This document shows, piece by piece, positions 43,018 through 53,118 of a stretch of 61,638 bases of DNA; positions within the stretch are counted from its first letter, which is position 1; each line of letters opens with the position of its first letter. The translations under genes and the position numbers were made by a program. Source of the DNA: JAVXCQ01 sp036659415 (GTDB lineage Bacteria > Bacillota > Negativicutes > Acidaminococcales > Acidaminococcaceae); contig JAVXCQ010000014.1 of NCBI GenBank assembly GCA_036659415.1, positions 1 to 61,638 of the forward strand, in the 5' to 3' direction. The notes below the pieces were generated by a model. It was not told the origin of the DNA. It searched no databases and saw only the letters and a list, made by a program, of their open reading frames with translations.

Positions 43018-43056
43018 AACAAAGCAAGGTTCAGTCGAACCTTGCTTTGTTGTTTT
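43018..43056 (+). terminator. Terminator after the HIRAN-like gene
   Basis: A 15-bp perfect stem (43018-43032 with 43037-43051), AGTC loop, T-rich tail to 43056. Confidence 0.92.
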
Positions 43057-43078
43057 ATGGGAATTTTTCGAGTATAAT
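43050..43078 (+). promoter_or_regulatory. Promoter of the miaB-mutS-mutL cluster
   Basis: -35 TTGTTT (43050-43055), 17-bp spacer, -10 TATAAT (43073-43078). The -35 overlaps the tail of the preceding terminator. Confidence 0.65.
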
Positions 43079-43128
43079 AAAAAGTGGTTTACTATGAATA
43101 ATACTATCTATTTGAGGAGTCAAAATAC

Positions 43129-44457
43129 ATGAACAAACAAAAAAAGTACACAATTATTAATTATGGTTGTCAGATGAATGCTGCCGATTCGGAGCACTAT
43201 GCTGGACAGTTATGCGAGCTGGGTTACGTCAACACAGAGGATTTTCACGAGGCGGATATCATTGTGATTAATACTTGTTGTGTGCGTGAAAGTGCCGAGA
43301 AAAAAATCCATGGTAAAATTGGTGAATTGAAAAATCTCAAAGCGGAGCGTCCCGAGCAAATCATTTGTATTGCTGGCTGCATGGCACAAAAAGATGGGGA
43401 AAAACTCATTAAAAAATTTCCGCAAATTGATTTAGTTTTGGGCACAAACCATGTGAATAATTTCCGTGCTATTTTGCAGGACTTTTTGCGTAAAAAAGGC
43501 ACTCGTATTAATACAGATGAAAGCAAGATGCCGGAGGAATTTGAGGGAGAATGTATTCGTAAAAGCACTTTTTCCGCTTGGATACCTATTATGTACGGCT
43601 GTAATAATTTTTGTACTTACTGTATTGTGCCCTATGTGCGTGGGCGGGAACGTAGCCGAGCGAAGGAAAATATTGTGCGAGAAGTGGAGCAAGCCGTGGC
43701 CAAGGGCTTCAAAGAATTTACGCTTTTAGGGCAAAATGTTAATTCCTATGGTAAGGACCAAGGCGAAAAAGATGCTTTTGCTGACCTATTGCAAACAGTG
43801 GACGCGGTGCCGGGTGTAGAGCGTGTGCGTTATATGACGAGTCACCCGCGCGATATGAATGAAGCGGTGGTTAAGGTCGTGGCCTCAAGCAAACATATTT
43901 GCGATAATTTCCATATTCCTGTACAATCCGGAAGCAACAAAATTTTAAAAGCGATGAATCGCGGCTATACCAAAGAAAAATATTTGGAACTGGTTGCTAC
44001 TATTCGTCAGTATGTGCCTAAGGCGGCTATTACTACTGACATTATTGTCGGATTTCCGGGGGAAACGGATGAGGACTTTCTGGAAACCTTGGATTTAGTC
44101 AAGACAGTTGGTTACGATGTAGCCTATACTTTTGTTTATTCTAAACGTTCGGGTACACCGGCAGCAAACTTGACGGAGCAAGTACCTTTAACCGTAAAAA
44201 AAGAACGCCTTAATAAATTAATGGAAGTCCAAAATGCCTATAGTCTAAAGTGTAACGAAGCACTAGTTGGTCAAGTTGTGGAAGTACTAGTGGAAGGACC
44301 GAGCCATAATAATAAAAATATTTTAAGTGGACGCACTAGCACCAATAAGCTGGTACTATGGCCTTTGGGGGATACTCCTTACACACTGGGACAAATACAA
44401 CGAATTAAAATAATTACGGCACAAACCTGGTTGTTGAAAGGACAGGCTCTACTATGA
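43129..44457 (+). CDS. miaB: tRNA-2-methylthio-N6-dimethylallyladenosine synthase
   Basis: 442 residues. Methylthiotransferase that completes ms2i6A at tRNA position 37. N-terminal UPF0004 domain (NYGCQMNAADSEHYA, INTCCVRESAEKK), radical SAM domain with CNNFCTYCIVPYVRGRERSR, and C-terminal TRAM domain (about 375-440). It shares a cluster with miaA, which makes its substrate. RBS GAGGAG. Stop overlaps mutS (ATGA). Confidence 0.97.
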   Translation: MNKQKKYTIINYGCQMNAADSEHYAGQLCELGYVNTEDFHEADIIVINTCCVRESAEKKIHGKIGELKNLKAERPEQIICIAGCMAQKDGEKLIKKFPQIDLVLGTNHVNNFRAILQDFLRKKGTRINTDESKMPEEFEGECIRKSTFSAWIPIMYGCNNFCTYCIVPYVRGRERSRAKENIVREVEQAVAKGFKEFTLLGQNVNSYGKDQGEKDAFADLLQTVDAVPGVERVRYMTSHPRDMNEAVVKVVASSKHICDNFHIPVQSGSNKILKAMNRGYTKEKYLELVATIRQYVPKAAITTDIIVGFPGETDEDFLETLDLVKTVGYDVAYTFVYSKRSGTPAANLTEQVPLTVKKERLNKLMEVQNAYSLKCNEALVGQVVEVLVEGPSHNNKNILSGRTSTNKLVLWPLGDTPYTLGQIQRIKIITAQTWLLKGQALL

Positions 44458-47039
44458 CAGCAGCATACACACCAATGGTGCAACAATACTTGGAAGTGAA
44501 AAATCAACATTTAGAGGAATTGCTTTTTTTTAGATTAGGGGATTTCTATGAGTTGTTTTTTGAAGATGCCTTGACAGCTTCTCGGGAATTGAATATTACA
44601 CTAACTGGTCGTGCCGGTGGTCTAGAGGATAAAATCCCCATGTGTGGAGTGCCTTATCATGCAGTAGATGGTTACGTAGCCAAGCTGATCAAAAAAGGCT
44701 ACCGTATTGCTATTTGCGAACAGGTAGAAGACCCCAGGGAAGCACAAGGTATTGTTAAGCGGGAAGTAATCAAAATCATTACACCCGGTACAGCTATGAA
44801 TGAACAATTATTGGACGAAAAACATAATCAATTCTTAGCTTGTTTACAAGAAGAGGGACAGGAACTGGGTTTAGCCGTAGCAGATATTTCTACAGGTGAA
44901 TGCCAATGGTTTACCGCACAAGGTGAGGGGCGCCTTGAAGCTGTATGGGAACAGCTCTATCGTCTGCAACCGGCAGAAATTATTTTTACCGGCGCAATGA
45001 AGGAGTGGAAGCAACTACAGGGGCTCTTGGCACAAAAAATGCCCAGTTGTGTTACTAGCACCTATTTGCCGGAGGTAAGTTCAACTAGCTATTTTACTCA
45101 GCACTTTGGGCGGGAAGCAGTGGCAGTCAACGGTATTGCCCACGCTACTATCGAAGCAATGCTAAGCTATCTACATATTACGGCAAAGGCGGATTTGTCC
45201 CATATTAACCGTTTGGTACAAATTAACAAAGAACAGTTTATGAATTTGGATGCTACGGCCATTCGCAACTTGGAATTAGTCAAAAATATGCGTGATGGTA
45301 CGAAACGTGGTTCTCTCCTAGAGATTTTAGATTTTACGGCAACCAGTATGGGAGCACGCAAATTACGACAATGGCTGGAGTGCCCGTTGCTGGATATTAA
45401 TCAAATTAAAGCTAGACAAGAAGTATTAGCAGCGCTACTAGGTAATGTTAATTTGCGTAATGGTCTGCATGAACATTTAAAGTCTATTTTTGACCTAGAA
45501 CGTATTTTATCACGCTTGGAAGTGGGTTCTGCCAATGCCAGAGATTTAGTGGCCTTACGGAGTTCTTTAGCGGTGTTACCACAGGTGAAAGCGTGCCTTC
45601 AACCAACTAAAACAACATTATTACAACGATTAGCTGGAGCCATTAGTTTGCATACGGAAATTTTGGATACTTTATCAACGGCCATTGTCGAGGAACCACC
45701 TTTTTCTGTACGTGAAGGCGGGATGATTAGAACTGGTTTTGATTTAGAGCTGGACGAATTGCATAGCATCGCTCATGACAATAAAACTTGGATGCAAAAT
45801 TTTGAACAAAAAATTAAAAACGAATCAGGCATTAAAACACTTAAAGTAGGCTACAATAAAGTTTTTGGCTACTATATTGAAGTTTCCAAAGGCAGTATTA
45901 ATTTAGTGCCAGACTATTTTATTCGTAAACAAACTTTAGTCAATGCCGAGCGTTACATCGTACCGGAACTCAAAGATTTTGAAAGTAAGATTTTAAGCGC
46001 TAAAGAAAAAATTCAACAATTAGAAAATTTTTTATTTAATAAAATCAGAGAACAAATTAGAATGCAGATGGCCAGCATTCAAGCTACTGCTCGTGCTTTA
46101 GGCAGTATTGATGCGTTACTTGCACTGAGTCTGGTTGCTTTTCGCAATAACTATGTTTGCCCGGAATTAAATAATAAACATGAAATTCGCATTAAAGATG
46201 GTCGCCATCCGGTAGTAGAAAAGCTTCTGGAACGCGAAATTTTTGTACCTAATGATACCATCTTGGAAGACTATAGCCAAAGAATGATGGTTATAACCGG
46301 ACCTAATATGGCCGGCAAATCAACCTATATGCGGCAAGTAGCACTACTTGTGCTTATGACGCAAATGGGGAGTTTTATTCCTGCAAGGCAGGCCTCTATT
46401 TGCCCGGTGGACAAGATTTTCACAAGGGTAGGTGCCAGTGACGATTTAGCGACTGGTCAAAGTACTTTTATGGTAGAAATGAATGAGGTAGCACAAATCC
46501 TCAAATATGCTACGGCGAACAGTTTGATTATTTTGGACGAAGTAGGACGTGGCACCAGTACTTTTGACGGTATGAGTATTGCTCGCGCTGTGATGGAATA
46601 TATTAATGAAAAAATAAAAGCAAAAACTTTATTTGCAACACATTATCATCAATTAATTGAGTTGGAAAAAGTCATGCCGACGGTTAAAAACTATTCGGTA
46701 GCAGTTAAAGAACGAGGTAATGACATTGTCTTTTTGCGCCGGATTGTTCCAGGGGGCACGGATAAAAGTTATGGTATTCATGTAGCACAGTTAGCTGGTT
46801 TACCCAAAAAGGTCATTGCCAGAGCTGAGGCAATTTTACTAGAATATGACCAACCAGAGGCACAAACGCTAGCGACTAAATCATTAACTGCCAATAACCC
46901 TAACCAAGACTCGTTGTTTACCAGTATGCTGACTCAAAAATTATTAGCGTTGGACGTGATGACGTTAACGCCGCTCGAAGCGTTAAACGAACTATATAAG
47001 TTGCACGAGGAAGCAAAAAGGGAAGGCGGTATCTCGTGA
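44454..47039 (+). CDS. mutS: DNA mismatch repair protein MutS
   Basis: 861 residues. N-terminal mismatch-binding domain with LLFFRLGDFYELFFEDA (Phe-x-Glu wedge motif), core and clamp domains, C-terminal ATPase with Walker A GPNMAGKST (about 616-624), VEMNEVAQIL, Walker B LIILDEVGRGTSTFDG and THYHQLIELE. It detects mismatches and recruits MutL. Start overlaps miaB and its stop overlaps mutL. Confidence 0.98.
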   Translation: MTAAYTPMVQQYLEVKNQHLEELLFFRLGDFYELFFEDALTASRELNITLTGRAGGLEDKIPMCGVPYHAVDGYVAKLIKKGYRIAICEQVEDPREAQGIVKREVIKIITPGTAMNEQLLDEKHNQFLACLQEEGQELGLAVADISTGECQWFTAQGEGRLEAVWEQLYRLQPAEIIFTGAMKEWKQLQGLLAQKMPSCVTSTYLPEVSSTSYFTQHFGREAVAVNGIAHATIEAMLSYLHITAKADLSHINRLVQINKEQFMNLDATAIRNLELVKNMRDGTKRGSLLEILDFTATSMGARKLRQWLECPLLDINQIKARQEVLAALLGNVNLRNGLHEHLKSIFDLERILSRLEVGSANARDLVALRSSLAVLPQVKACLQPTKTTLLQRLAGAISLHTEILDTLSTAIVEEPPFSVREGGMIRTGFDLELDELHSIAHDNKTWMQNFEQKIKNESGIKTLKVGYNKVFGYYIEVSKGSINLVPDYFIRKQTLVNAERYIVPELKDFESKILSAKEKIQQLENFLFNKIREQIRMQMASIQATARALGSIDALLALSLVAFRNNYVCPELNNKHEIRIKDGRHPVVEKLLEREIFVPNDTILEDYSQRMMVITGPNMAGKSTYMRQVALLVLMTQMGSFIPARQASICPVDKIFTRVGASDDLATGQSTFMVEMNEVAQILKYATANSLIILDEVGRGTSTFDGMSIARAVMEYINEKIKAKTLFATHYHQLIELEKVMPTVKNYSVAVKERGNDIVFLRRIVPGGTDKSYGIHVAQLAGLPKKVIARAEAILLEYDQPEAQTLATKSLTANNPNQDSLFTSMLTQKLLALDVMTLTPLEALNELYKLHEEAKREGGIS

Positions 47040-48898
47040 TGGAACAATTAATTCAAGTTTTAGATCAAAACACTGCTAACCAAATTGCCGCCGGTGAAGT
47101 TGTTGAAAAACCGGCATCTGTGGTCAAGGAATTAATCGAAAATGCCTTGGATGCACAAGCACAAGCTATAGAAATAACGATTTATGACGGTGGTATTGAT
47201 TATATCCGAGTTGTAGATAACGGCAGCGGCATGAGTGAAGCGAATGCCAAGCTTGCTGTATTGAGGCACGCTACGAGCAAAATAATATCTGCTGACGATT
47301 TACTCAAAATTCATACCTTGGGGTTTCGTGGAGAAGCTTTACCGAGTATTGCTTCTGTTGCCAAGTTTACTCTATTGACAAGGCTGGAGACAGAAGACTT
47401 TGCTACCAGTATTACCATTCAAGGTGGGAGTGAGCTAGAATGTGTGGCCACCGGGGGCAGTGTGGGGACGACTGTGATTGTGGAAGACTTGTTTTTTAAT
47501 GTGCCGGCCCGACGCAAGTTCCTCAAAACAACTAGCACGGAGGGACGGTATGTTAATGATATTGTATCTAAAATTGCATTATCCCGACCAGACGTGCATT
47601 TTAAGTTAGTGAATAATGATAAAGAAGTATTGAACACGCCCGGGAATGGTAATGTTTTAGATACAATCAGTGCTTTGTATGGCAAAAAGGTAACGGAGCA
47701 ATTACTCCCTGTGTCCTATAGCGATCATCAAATTGAAGTACAAGGGTATATCGGAAAACCGACTTTACTTAAGGGTACCAGGCAATGGCAAACATTATTT
47801 GTAAATGGTCGCAGTATTAGTAATCGTATGCTGGCTAAAGCTATTGACCATGCTTATCAGTCACAAATTCCTAAAATCGGTTTTCCTTTTGCGGTATTAA
47901 ATCTGGAAGTTGATACAGCTAGCATTGATATTAATGTTCATCCACAAAAAAGCGAAATTAAATTTAGCGATGATGGCGCTGTTTATAGAGTTGTTTACCA
48001 TGCTTTAACAGAGGCTTTAACTAAACCTCTAAGTGCGGAAAGCGTCTTACAGCTATTAGAGGACTCGCCTTTGCAGGAAGTGACGAATACTAAAGCTAGT
48101 AGTACAACAACTATTTACCAACCAAGCTATCCACCGGTGCAAGAGAGCATTTGGAAAACTCCGTTGGCGCAAGCTTCTAGTATGAGAAATGAGCAGTCGC
48201 TTAGCGTAGTTTTGGAAGCAACGACGCAACCTTTGCAAACAGAAAAACTAGGGCCAGAGTACACAGAAGAAGTAGCTAGTGCTGTACCATCACCTCCTGC
48301 GTTAGATTTACACGCAACTGATAATGGGGTGGATCGCATTTGGCCTTTAGGTCAGATTGATAAAGTTTTCATTGTGGCTCAATCAGAAGATGCTCTATAT
48401 TTGATTGATCAACACGCGGCACACGAACGTATTTTGTATGATAAATTAGTAAAGACCCACGATAAAATTCCAGCGCAACAATTTTTAGTACCACTTTATT
48501 TAGATGCTACACCTCATGAAATCACTTTAATTGAGGAACATCGGCAAGAGTTTAGCCAACTGGGTGTGGAAATTGAGGCTGCTGGCGCAGATTTACTGAG
48601 AATATCCAGTCTGCCGGCAGATATAAAAGATGAAGAGGCCGCAAGTTTTGTAGCGGAAATAAGTAAAATGCTGGTGGAAATGAAAGAGATTAGCCCTAGT
48701 GACCTGCGGCAAAACGTACTTCATTACGCTGCCTGTCACGGTGCAATTAAAGCAGGAGAAGTGCTTACCCTCAGACAAATGCGTACACTAATTCTTGATT
48801 TGTGTAACACAGAGCACCCTTTTACTTGCCCTCATGGCAGGCCATGTATGGTGGAGATCACTTCGGCAGAATTATATAAAATGTTTAAACGAACTTAG
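47039..48898 (+). CDS. mutL: DNA mismatch repair protein MutL (endonuclease type)
   Basis: 619 residues. GHKL ATPase motifs IAAGEVVEKPASVVKELIENALDA, DNGSGM and GFRGEALPSI at the N-terminus; a low-complexity linker (about 340-430); C-terminal dimerisation domain with the nuclease motif DQHAAHERILYD (from residue 457; final position Asp where B. subtilis has Glu) and CPHGRP near the end. These mark the nicking MutL of bacteria lacking MutH. ATG 47039 overlaps the mutS stop (TGATG); a GTG one codon earlier is possible. Confidence 0.97.
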   Translation: MEQLIQVLDQNTANQIAAGEVVEKPASVVKELIENALDAQAQAIEITIYDGGIDYIRVVDNGSGMSEANAKLAVLRHATSKIISADDLLKIHTLGFRGEALPSIASVAKFTLLTRLETEDFATSITIQGGSELECVATGGSVGTTVIVEDLFFNVPARRKFLKTTSTEGRYVNDIVSKIALSRPDVHFKLVNNDKEVLNTPGNGNVLDTISALYGKKVTEQLLPVSYSDHQIEVQGYIGKPTLLKGTRQWQTLFVNGRSISNRMLAKAIDHAYQSQIPKIGFPFAVLNLEVDTASIDINVHPQKSEIKFSDDGAVYRVVYHALTEALTKPLSAESVLQLLEDSPLQEVTNTKASSTTTIYQPSYPPVQESIWKTPLAQASSMRNEQSLSVVLEATTQPLQTEKLGPEYTEEVASAVPSPPALDLHATDNGVDRIWPLGQIDKVFIVAQSEDALYLIDQHAAHERILYDKLVKTHDKIPAQQFLVPLYLDATPHEITLIEEHRQEFSQLGVEIEAAGADLLRISSLPADIKDEEAASFVAEISKMLVEMKEISPSDLRQNVLHYAACHGAIKAGEVLTLRQMRTLILDLCNTEHPFTCPHGRPCMVEITSAELYKMFKRT

Positions 48899-48906
48899 GA
48901 GAGAGC

Positions 48907-49683
48907 ATGAAATTTGCGGTAACAGTTGGTTTAAAGGGTTCAGGACATTTATCTGTACAAGCTCAAAAATGGGCGGCTGCGCTGGGAGCTCCATATATAC
49001 TCCGACCGCATAAAGGAACTTTACAAGAACTATTGGTAGCGGAAGAGCTTGATGCTTTATTAATTGCGACAGCAGTAGGCCCACAAATTTTTTCCCGAGA
49101 AGGTAGGTTATTTTTCCATCCGGGAATGGCAGTGTTGCGCTTACAAAGATTAGAGGCTGGTTCTACGGACCATTTTGTACAAGCATTGGGGCTAAGAGCC
49201 GGTACTCGAGTTTTAGATTGCACACTGGGTTTGGGAAGTGATGCGATTGTAGCAGCCCATGTTTGTGGTTCGCAAGGACAAGTTGTGGGCTTGGAGGCAT
49301 CTAAACCCTTATGGTTCACCGTTACGCAAGGTTTACAGGCTTATAAGGCAGAGGACGCTAACGTTAATACTGCCATGCGGCGCATTAAAACGGTAAACAC
49401 ATTGGCACTAACTTATTTGCTGATGCAGCCGAACGATAGTTTTGATGTGGTTTATTTTGATCCAATGTTTAAGCTTCCTGTAAAGGCTTCTTCCAATATG
49501 CAACCTTTGCGCCCGATAGCTTGTGAATTGCCTTTAACAACGGAAGTTTTGACTGAGGCACTTAGAATAGCTCCGTTGGTAGTTGTTAAAGAAACAAGCA
49601 GACAGGTATTTACTGCTTTAGGCATTACCAAAGTCCTAGGTGGACGTTATAGTAAAATTAAATATGGCATTATGAGGAGGTAA
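48907..49683 (+). CDS. Class I SAM-dependent methyltransferase, RsmJ-like
   Basis: 258 residues. SAM-binding motif I LDCTLGLGSDAIVAA (about 100-114) and the catalytic-like segment VVYFDPMFKLP (about 180-190) resemble RsmJ/DUF548 methyltransferases, which act on 16S rRNA G1516 in E. coli. The N-terminal part (GLKGSGHLSVQAQKWAAAL) is also typical of the Firmicute group found beside mutL and miaA. Target not proven. Starts 8 bases after mutL. Confidence 0.75.
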   Translation: MKFAVTVGLKGSGHLSVQAQKWAAALGAPYILRPHKGTLQELLVAEELDALLIATAVGPQIFSREGRLFFHPGMAVLRLQRLEAGSTDHFVQALGLRAGTRVLDCTLGLGSDAIVAAHVCGSQGQVVGLEASKPLWFTVTQGLQAYKAEDANVNTAMRRIKTVNTLALTYLLMQPNDSFDVVYFDPMFKLPVKASSNMQPLRPIACELPLTTEVLTEALRIAPLVVVKETSRQVFTALGITKVLGGRYSKIKYGIMRR

Positions 49684-49689
49684 AGCAGC

Positions 49690-50616
49690 GTGAAACCAAA
49701 GTTGGTCGTAATTCTGGGACCTACAGCTACCGGTAAAAGCAACTGTGGCATCCGGCTAGCACACAAATTGGGTAGCGAAATCATCTCCGGCGATTCCATG
49801 CTTGTTTACCGCACCATGAATATTGGTACCGCTAAACCAACACAGGAAGAATTGGCCATGGTTCCCCATCATTTAGTGGATATTTTGCCTCCGGAGGCGG
49901 AATTTAATGTTGTTGATTTTAAAATGCAGGCGGAAAAATTAATTACAAGAATTAATGCTCAAGGCAAAATTCCTGTATTGGTAGGAGGAACAGGACTTTA
50001 CCTAAAAGCTTTATTAGAAAATTATCAATTTGCAACTATTGATGAAAGCAGTGCTTTGCGGCAGGAATGGGAAAGCTTTGCTGATGCAAATGGGAATGAG
50101 GCTCTTCATAGTAAACTAGCTGAGCTAGACGTTGTAGCAGCGGAGCGCCTGCACTATAATGATCGGCGTCGTGTGATAAGAGCTATTGAAACGGCTAGCG
50201 GTGGCGAAGAAGTTTCGCAACAGCGTAGCGCTTCCACCTATGATGCAGTAGTCATTGGTTTGCGTATGCCAAGGGAGGTGCTGTATGCCCGTATTAATCA
50301 GCGGGTGGAACAGATGGTAAAAGCCGGTTTTTTTGCGGAGGTTCAAGCGTTATTAGTACAGGGCGTGCCATCTACAGCACAGGCAATGAAGAGTATCGGT
50401 TATCGCCAAATAGCTCAATATTATGACGGAACCTTATCCTATGAGGAAGCTATTACTAAAATCAAACAAGTCACCCGTAATTTTGCCAAACGGCAAGGTA
50501 CTTGGTATCGTAAAATGCCCTATATTCAGTGGTTTGATTTACCAGCTCAACCTAGCTATGACGAAGTAACTGAGCAGATGTATCAACTACTTGTAGAAAA
50601 GTTTAATCTGGGGTAA
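49690..50616 (+). CDS. miaA: tRNA dimethylallyltransferase
   Basis: 308 residues. Adds dimethylallyl to A37 of tRNAs reading UNN codons. P-loop GPTATGKSN (about 10-18), ISGDSMLVYRTMNIGTAKP, LVGGTGLYLKALL and RNFAKRQGTWYR. GTG 49690 has GAGGAGG upstream. Its product is the substrate of MiaB, encoded 5 kb upstream. Confidence 0.97.
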   Translation: MKPKLVVILGPTATGKSNCGIRLAHKLGSEIISGDSMLVYRTMNIGTAKPTQEELAMVPHHLVDILPPEAEFNVVDFKMQAEKLITRINAQGKIPVLVGGTGLYLKALLENYQFATIDESSALRQEWESFADANGNEALHSKLAELDVVAAERLHYNDRRRVIRAIETASGGEEVSQQRSASTYDAVVIGLRMPREVLYARINQRVEQMVKAGFFAEVQALLVQGVPSTAQAMKSIGYRQIAQYYDGTLSYEEAITKIKQVTRNFAKRQGTWYRKMPYIQWFDLPAQPSYDEVTEQMYQLLVEKFNLG

Positions 50617-50652
50617 TATTAATATAGTAACTACCAGAGGAGGCGTCAGACT

Positions 50653-50901
50653 GTGAATAATATCAAAACTAACCCTAACTTACAAGATGCTTTTCTTAAC
50701 TGTGCACGCAAAGAAAATGTAGCGGTAAATATTTATTTGATGAATGGTTTTCATTTAAAAGGTTTAGTGCGTGGCTTTGATAATTTCACCGTTATCATGG
50801 AAAACGAGGGTAAACAGCAACTAGTGTACAAACACGCTATTTCTACGATTGCACCGGTAAACAATGTGCAAATTATACCACTGGTGGACAAGGACGAATA
50901 A
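50653..50901 (+). CDS. hfq: RNA chaperone Hfq
   Basis: 82 residues. Sm1 motif (VNIYLMNGFHLKGLVRGFDNFTVIM, split) and Sm2 motif YKHAIST are complete. Binds sRNAs and A-rich mRNA tails. GTG start with GAGGAGG upstream. The miaA-hfq order is widely conserved. Confidence 0.97.
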   Translation: MNNIKTNPNLQDAFLNCARKENVAVNIYLMNGFHLKGLVRGFDNFTVIMENEGKQQLVYKHAISTIAPVNNVQIIPLVDKDE

Positions 50902-50916
50902 CCAGTGAGGGGTAAG

Positions 50917-50945
50917 CAGCGCACTAGTGCGTTGTTTTTCTTTTT
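50917..50945 (+). terminator. Terminator between hfq and xerD
   Basis: A 7-bp stem (50917-50923 with 50928-50934) with CTAG loop, followed by TTTTTCTTTTT. Short but well formed. Confidence 0.7.
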
Positions 50946-50960
50946 GAAAGGAAAGCCGTA

Positions 50961-51842
50961 ATGGACACTTATGTAACCATATTTTTGGAATATTTGACTG
51001 TGGAGCTGGGTTTGGCAACAAACACCAAGCTTGCTTATCAAAGAGATTTACGCCTTTTTGAAGAATATGCGCAACAACCACTAAATGAGGTGTCGCGCAA
51101 AATAATTATCGCATATTTACAAAAGCTTAAACAGGAACGCTATGCTGCTACTACTATTGCCCGTAAATTGGCAGCGATCAAGGCTTTCTATCGTTTTATG
51201 GCGGCAGAAGGGTACAGGACAACCGATCCGGCAGAAGTAATAGAGGCGGCGACTAAGGGATTACATCTGCCTCGGGTACTTAATTTGCGAGAAGTTGAGC
51301 TACTACTAGCAGCACCGGATTTGGCTACAGACGAAGGTTATCGTGATCGTGCCATGCTAGAACTACTCTATGCAACTGGGATGCGCGTTTCGGAATTAAT
51401 TGAGATGTCCCTTGATGGAATATATTTACAAATGCAATATGTTATTGCTTTTGGTAAGGGGTCGAAAGAACGCATTATTCCCTTGGGTAAGATGGCGATT
51501 GAATTTCTGGATCGTTATTTAAGAGTGGTGCGACCGAAATTAATAAAAGCACAAAACTCCAGGGATAAACATTTGTTTCTAACCATGAACGGTAAGGGTA
51601 TGACCAGACAACGCTTTTGGCAAATTATTAAAGGCTATGGTCATAAGGCTAATCTGCATAAAGAGTTAACGCCTCATATGTTGCGACATTCTTTTGCCAC
51701 ACATTTGCTGGATAATGGTGCTGACCTAAGAACAGTGCAAGAATTATTAGGACACGCGGATATTTCCACAACGCAAATTTATACGCATTTAACCAATAAA
51801 AGATTGCGAGCCATCTATGATAAGGCGCATCCACGCGCTTAA
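50961..51842 (+). CDS. xerD: Tyrosine recombinase XerD
   Basis: 293 residues. N-terminal SAM-like core-binding domain (1-85) and catalytic domain with Arg142 (ATGMRVSEL), His239 and Arg242 (HMLRHSFATHLL), His265 (LLGHADIST) and Tyr274 (QIYTHL). Resolves chromosome dimers at dif with a partner recombinase. No integrase-like context, so housekeeping XerD is preferred over a mobile-element integrase. Confidence 0.92.
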   Translation: MDTYVTIFLEYLTVELGLATNTKLAYQRDLRLFEEYAQQPLNEVSRKIIIAYLQKLKQERYAATTIARKLAAIKAFYRFMAAEGYRTTDPAEVIEAATKGLHLPRVLNLREVELLLAAPDLATDEGYRDRAMLELLYATGMRVSELIEMSLDGIYLQMQYVIAFGKGSKERIIPLGKMAIEFLDRYLRVVRPKLIKAQNSRDKHLFLTMNGKGMTRQRFWQIIKGYGHKANLHKELTPHMLRHSFATHLLDNGADLRTVQELLGHADISTTQIYTHLTNKRLRAIYDKAHPRA

Positions 51843-51860
51843 ACTGGGGAGGAATGGAAA

Positions 51861-53090
51861 ATGGTTGTGAGAAGGAAAAGAAAAAATTCCAAAGGTAGTG
51901 GATTTTTATTGCTAATTATTATCTTAGCTTTAGCTGTTGCAGGGGGCTTTATGTTTGCTTCCAGCCAAGATAAAAATAAAAACAAACAAGCTAATAAAGA
52001 TACGGTAGTGGCGATTAATCTAGACTTACGCAAAGAGGCCAAAGAGGCACAACGAACCATTGATGGAATTTTGTTAGTGCAAAAGGATTGGCAGTTATCG
52101 GACGATGGTAACAATAATCAAAAAGAAAAGCGTGCTGACAAAAAAGGTGATATCTTATGGAATCAGCGGCAATTATTAATCGGTCTGCCCTATGGTGAGG
52201 ATTTGGAAGCAGCGGCCTCTTGGCTAACAGGCAAGGTCAAAGCAGAAAATTTGTCGGTAGTTGCACGTAAGGATATTACCCGTGATGGTGCCAAAGCGAT
52301 TACCATGGATATAGCTATTCACGGTTCAGTGGATTTACAAAAAGTAACCTGCACCGTTGATAGTCTGGTTTTTTATAATTGCGCGAAAGACGCTAATAAA
52401 AAATCTGCAAAAAAACCTAATAAGCAATTAAGTGGAACGATGTCTATTATTGTGGATGATTGTGGCTATGATCTAGAACCAGTGCGTACCTTAACTGCTT
52501 TACCCCTAAACATGACTTTTGCTGTCATCCCTTTTAAGGCTAATAGTGAAGCGGCGTTGGATATTATTCTAGCGAATAATAAAAAAGCTATTTTACACTT
52601 ACCCATGGAGCCGATGGATATGTCAGCGGCGTCAGAATCAAGAATGGTGACAGTAGCCATGACCAAAGAACAAGTGCAAAATTATACCAGCGAGGCGATT
52701 AACAGTTTGCCCGGTATCATTGGGGTGAATAATCATCAAGGCTCCCGCGCCACTTCTAATACCGCCACTATGAAAGCGGTCTTAGGTGTTTTGCAAAGCC
52801 GAGATTTATTTTTTGTGGACAGCAATACAATTGCTCAGTCCGTGGGCAATATCGTAGCGGAACAGCTGGGTGTACCTACAGCAAGAAATCAAATGTTTTT
52901 GGACAATAGTTCCGATGTAGGAGAAATAAAAAAAAGAATTTGGCTAGCAGCAGAAAGTGCTAATAAAAATGGCAGTGTGATTGCAATTTGTCATGCCAGA
53001 CCAAATACTGCAGAAGCTTGGTCTCAAATTTACCCGGAGCTTAAAGCAAGCGGCATTAATTTGGTACCTGTCACAAGTTTACTTTATTAA
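51861..53090 (+). CDS. Divergent polysaccharide deacetylase (YibQ family), membrane-anchored
   Basis: 409 residues. Basic N-terminus and one transmembrane helix (about 13-33), an uncharacterised spacer domain, and a C-terminal divergent polysaccharide deacetylase domain (about 190-405) beginning MSIIVDDCGYD and including LHLPMEPMDM, NHQGSRAT and ICHARPNT. Catalytic activity of this family is unproven. RBS GGGGAGG. 19 bases after xerD. Confidence 0.85.
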   Translation: MVVRRKRKNSKGSGFLLLIIILALAVAGGFMFASSQDKNKNKQANKDTVVAINLDLRKEAKEAQRTIDGILLVQKDWQLSDDGNNNQKEKRADKKGDILWNQRQLLIGLPYGEDLEAAASWLTGKVKAENLSVVARKDITRDGAKAITMDIAIHGSVDLQKVTCTVDSLVFYNCAKDANKKSAKKPNKQLSGTMSIIVDDCGYDLEPVRTLTALPLNMTFAVIPFKANSEAALDIILANNKKAILHLPMEPMDMSAASESRMVTVAMTKEQVQNYTSEAINSLPGIIGVNNHQGSRATSNTATMKAVLGVLQSRDLFFVDSNTIAQSVGNIVAEQLGVPTARNQMFLDNSSDVGEIKKRIWLAAESANKNGSVIAICHARPNTAEAWSQIYPELKASGINLVPVTSLLY

Positions 53091-53118
53091 CAGCACTTTA
53101 AATTTTGGAGGCGTCAGG

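Noticed and set aside
50961..51842. Phage or island integrase
   Set aside because: Length, motifs and the hfq-neighbouring housekeeping context fit XerD; no att-like repeats or phage genes are nearby.
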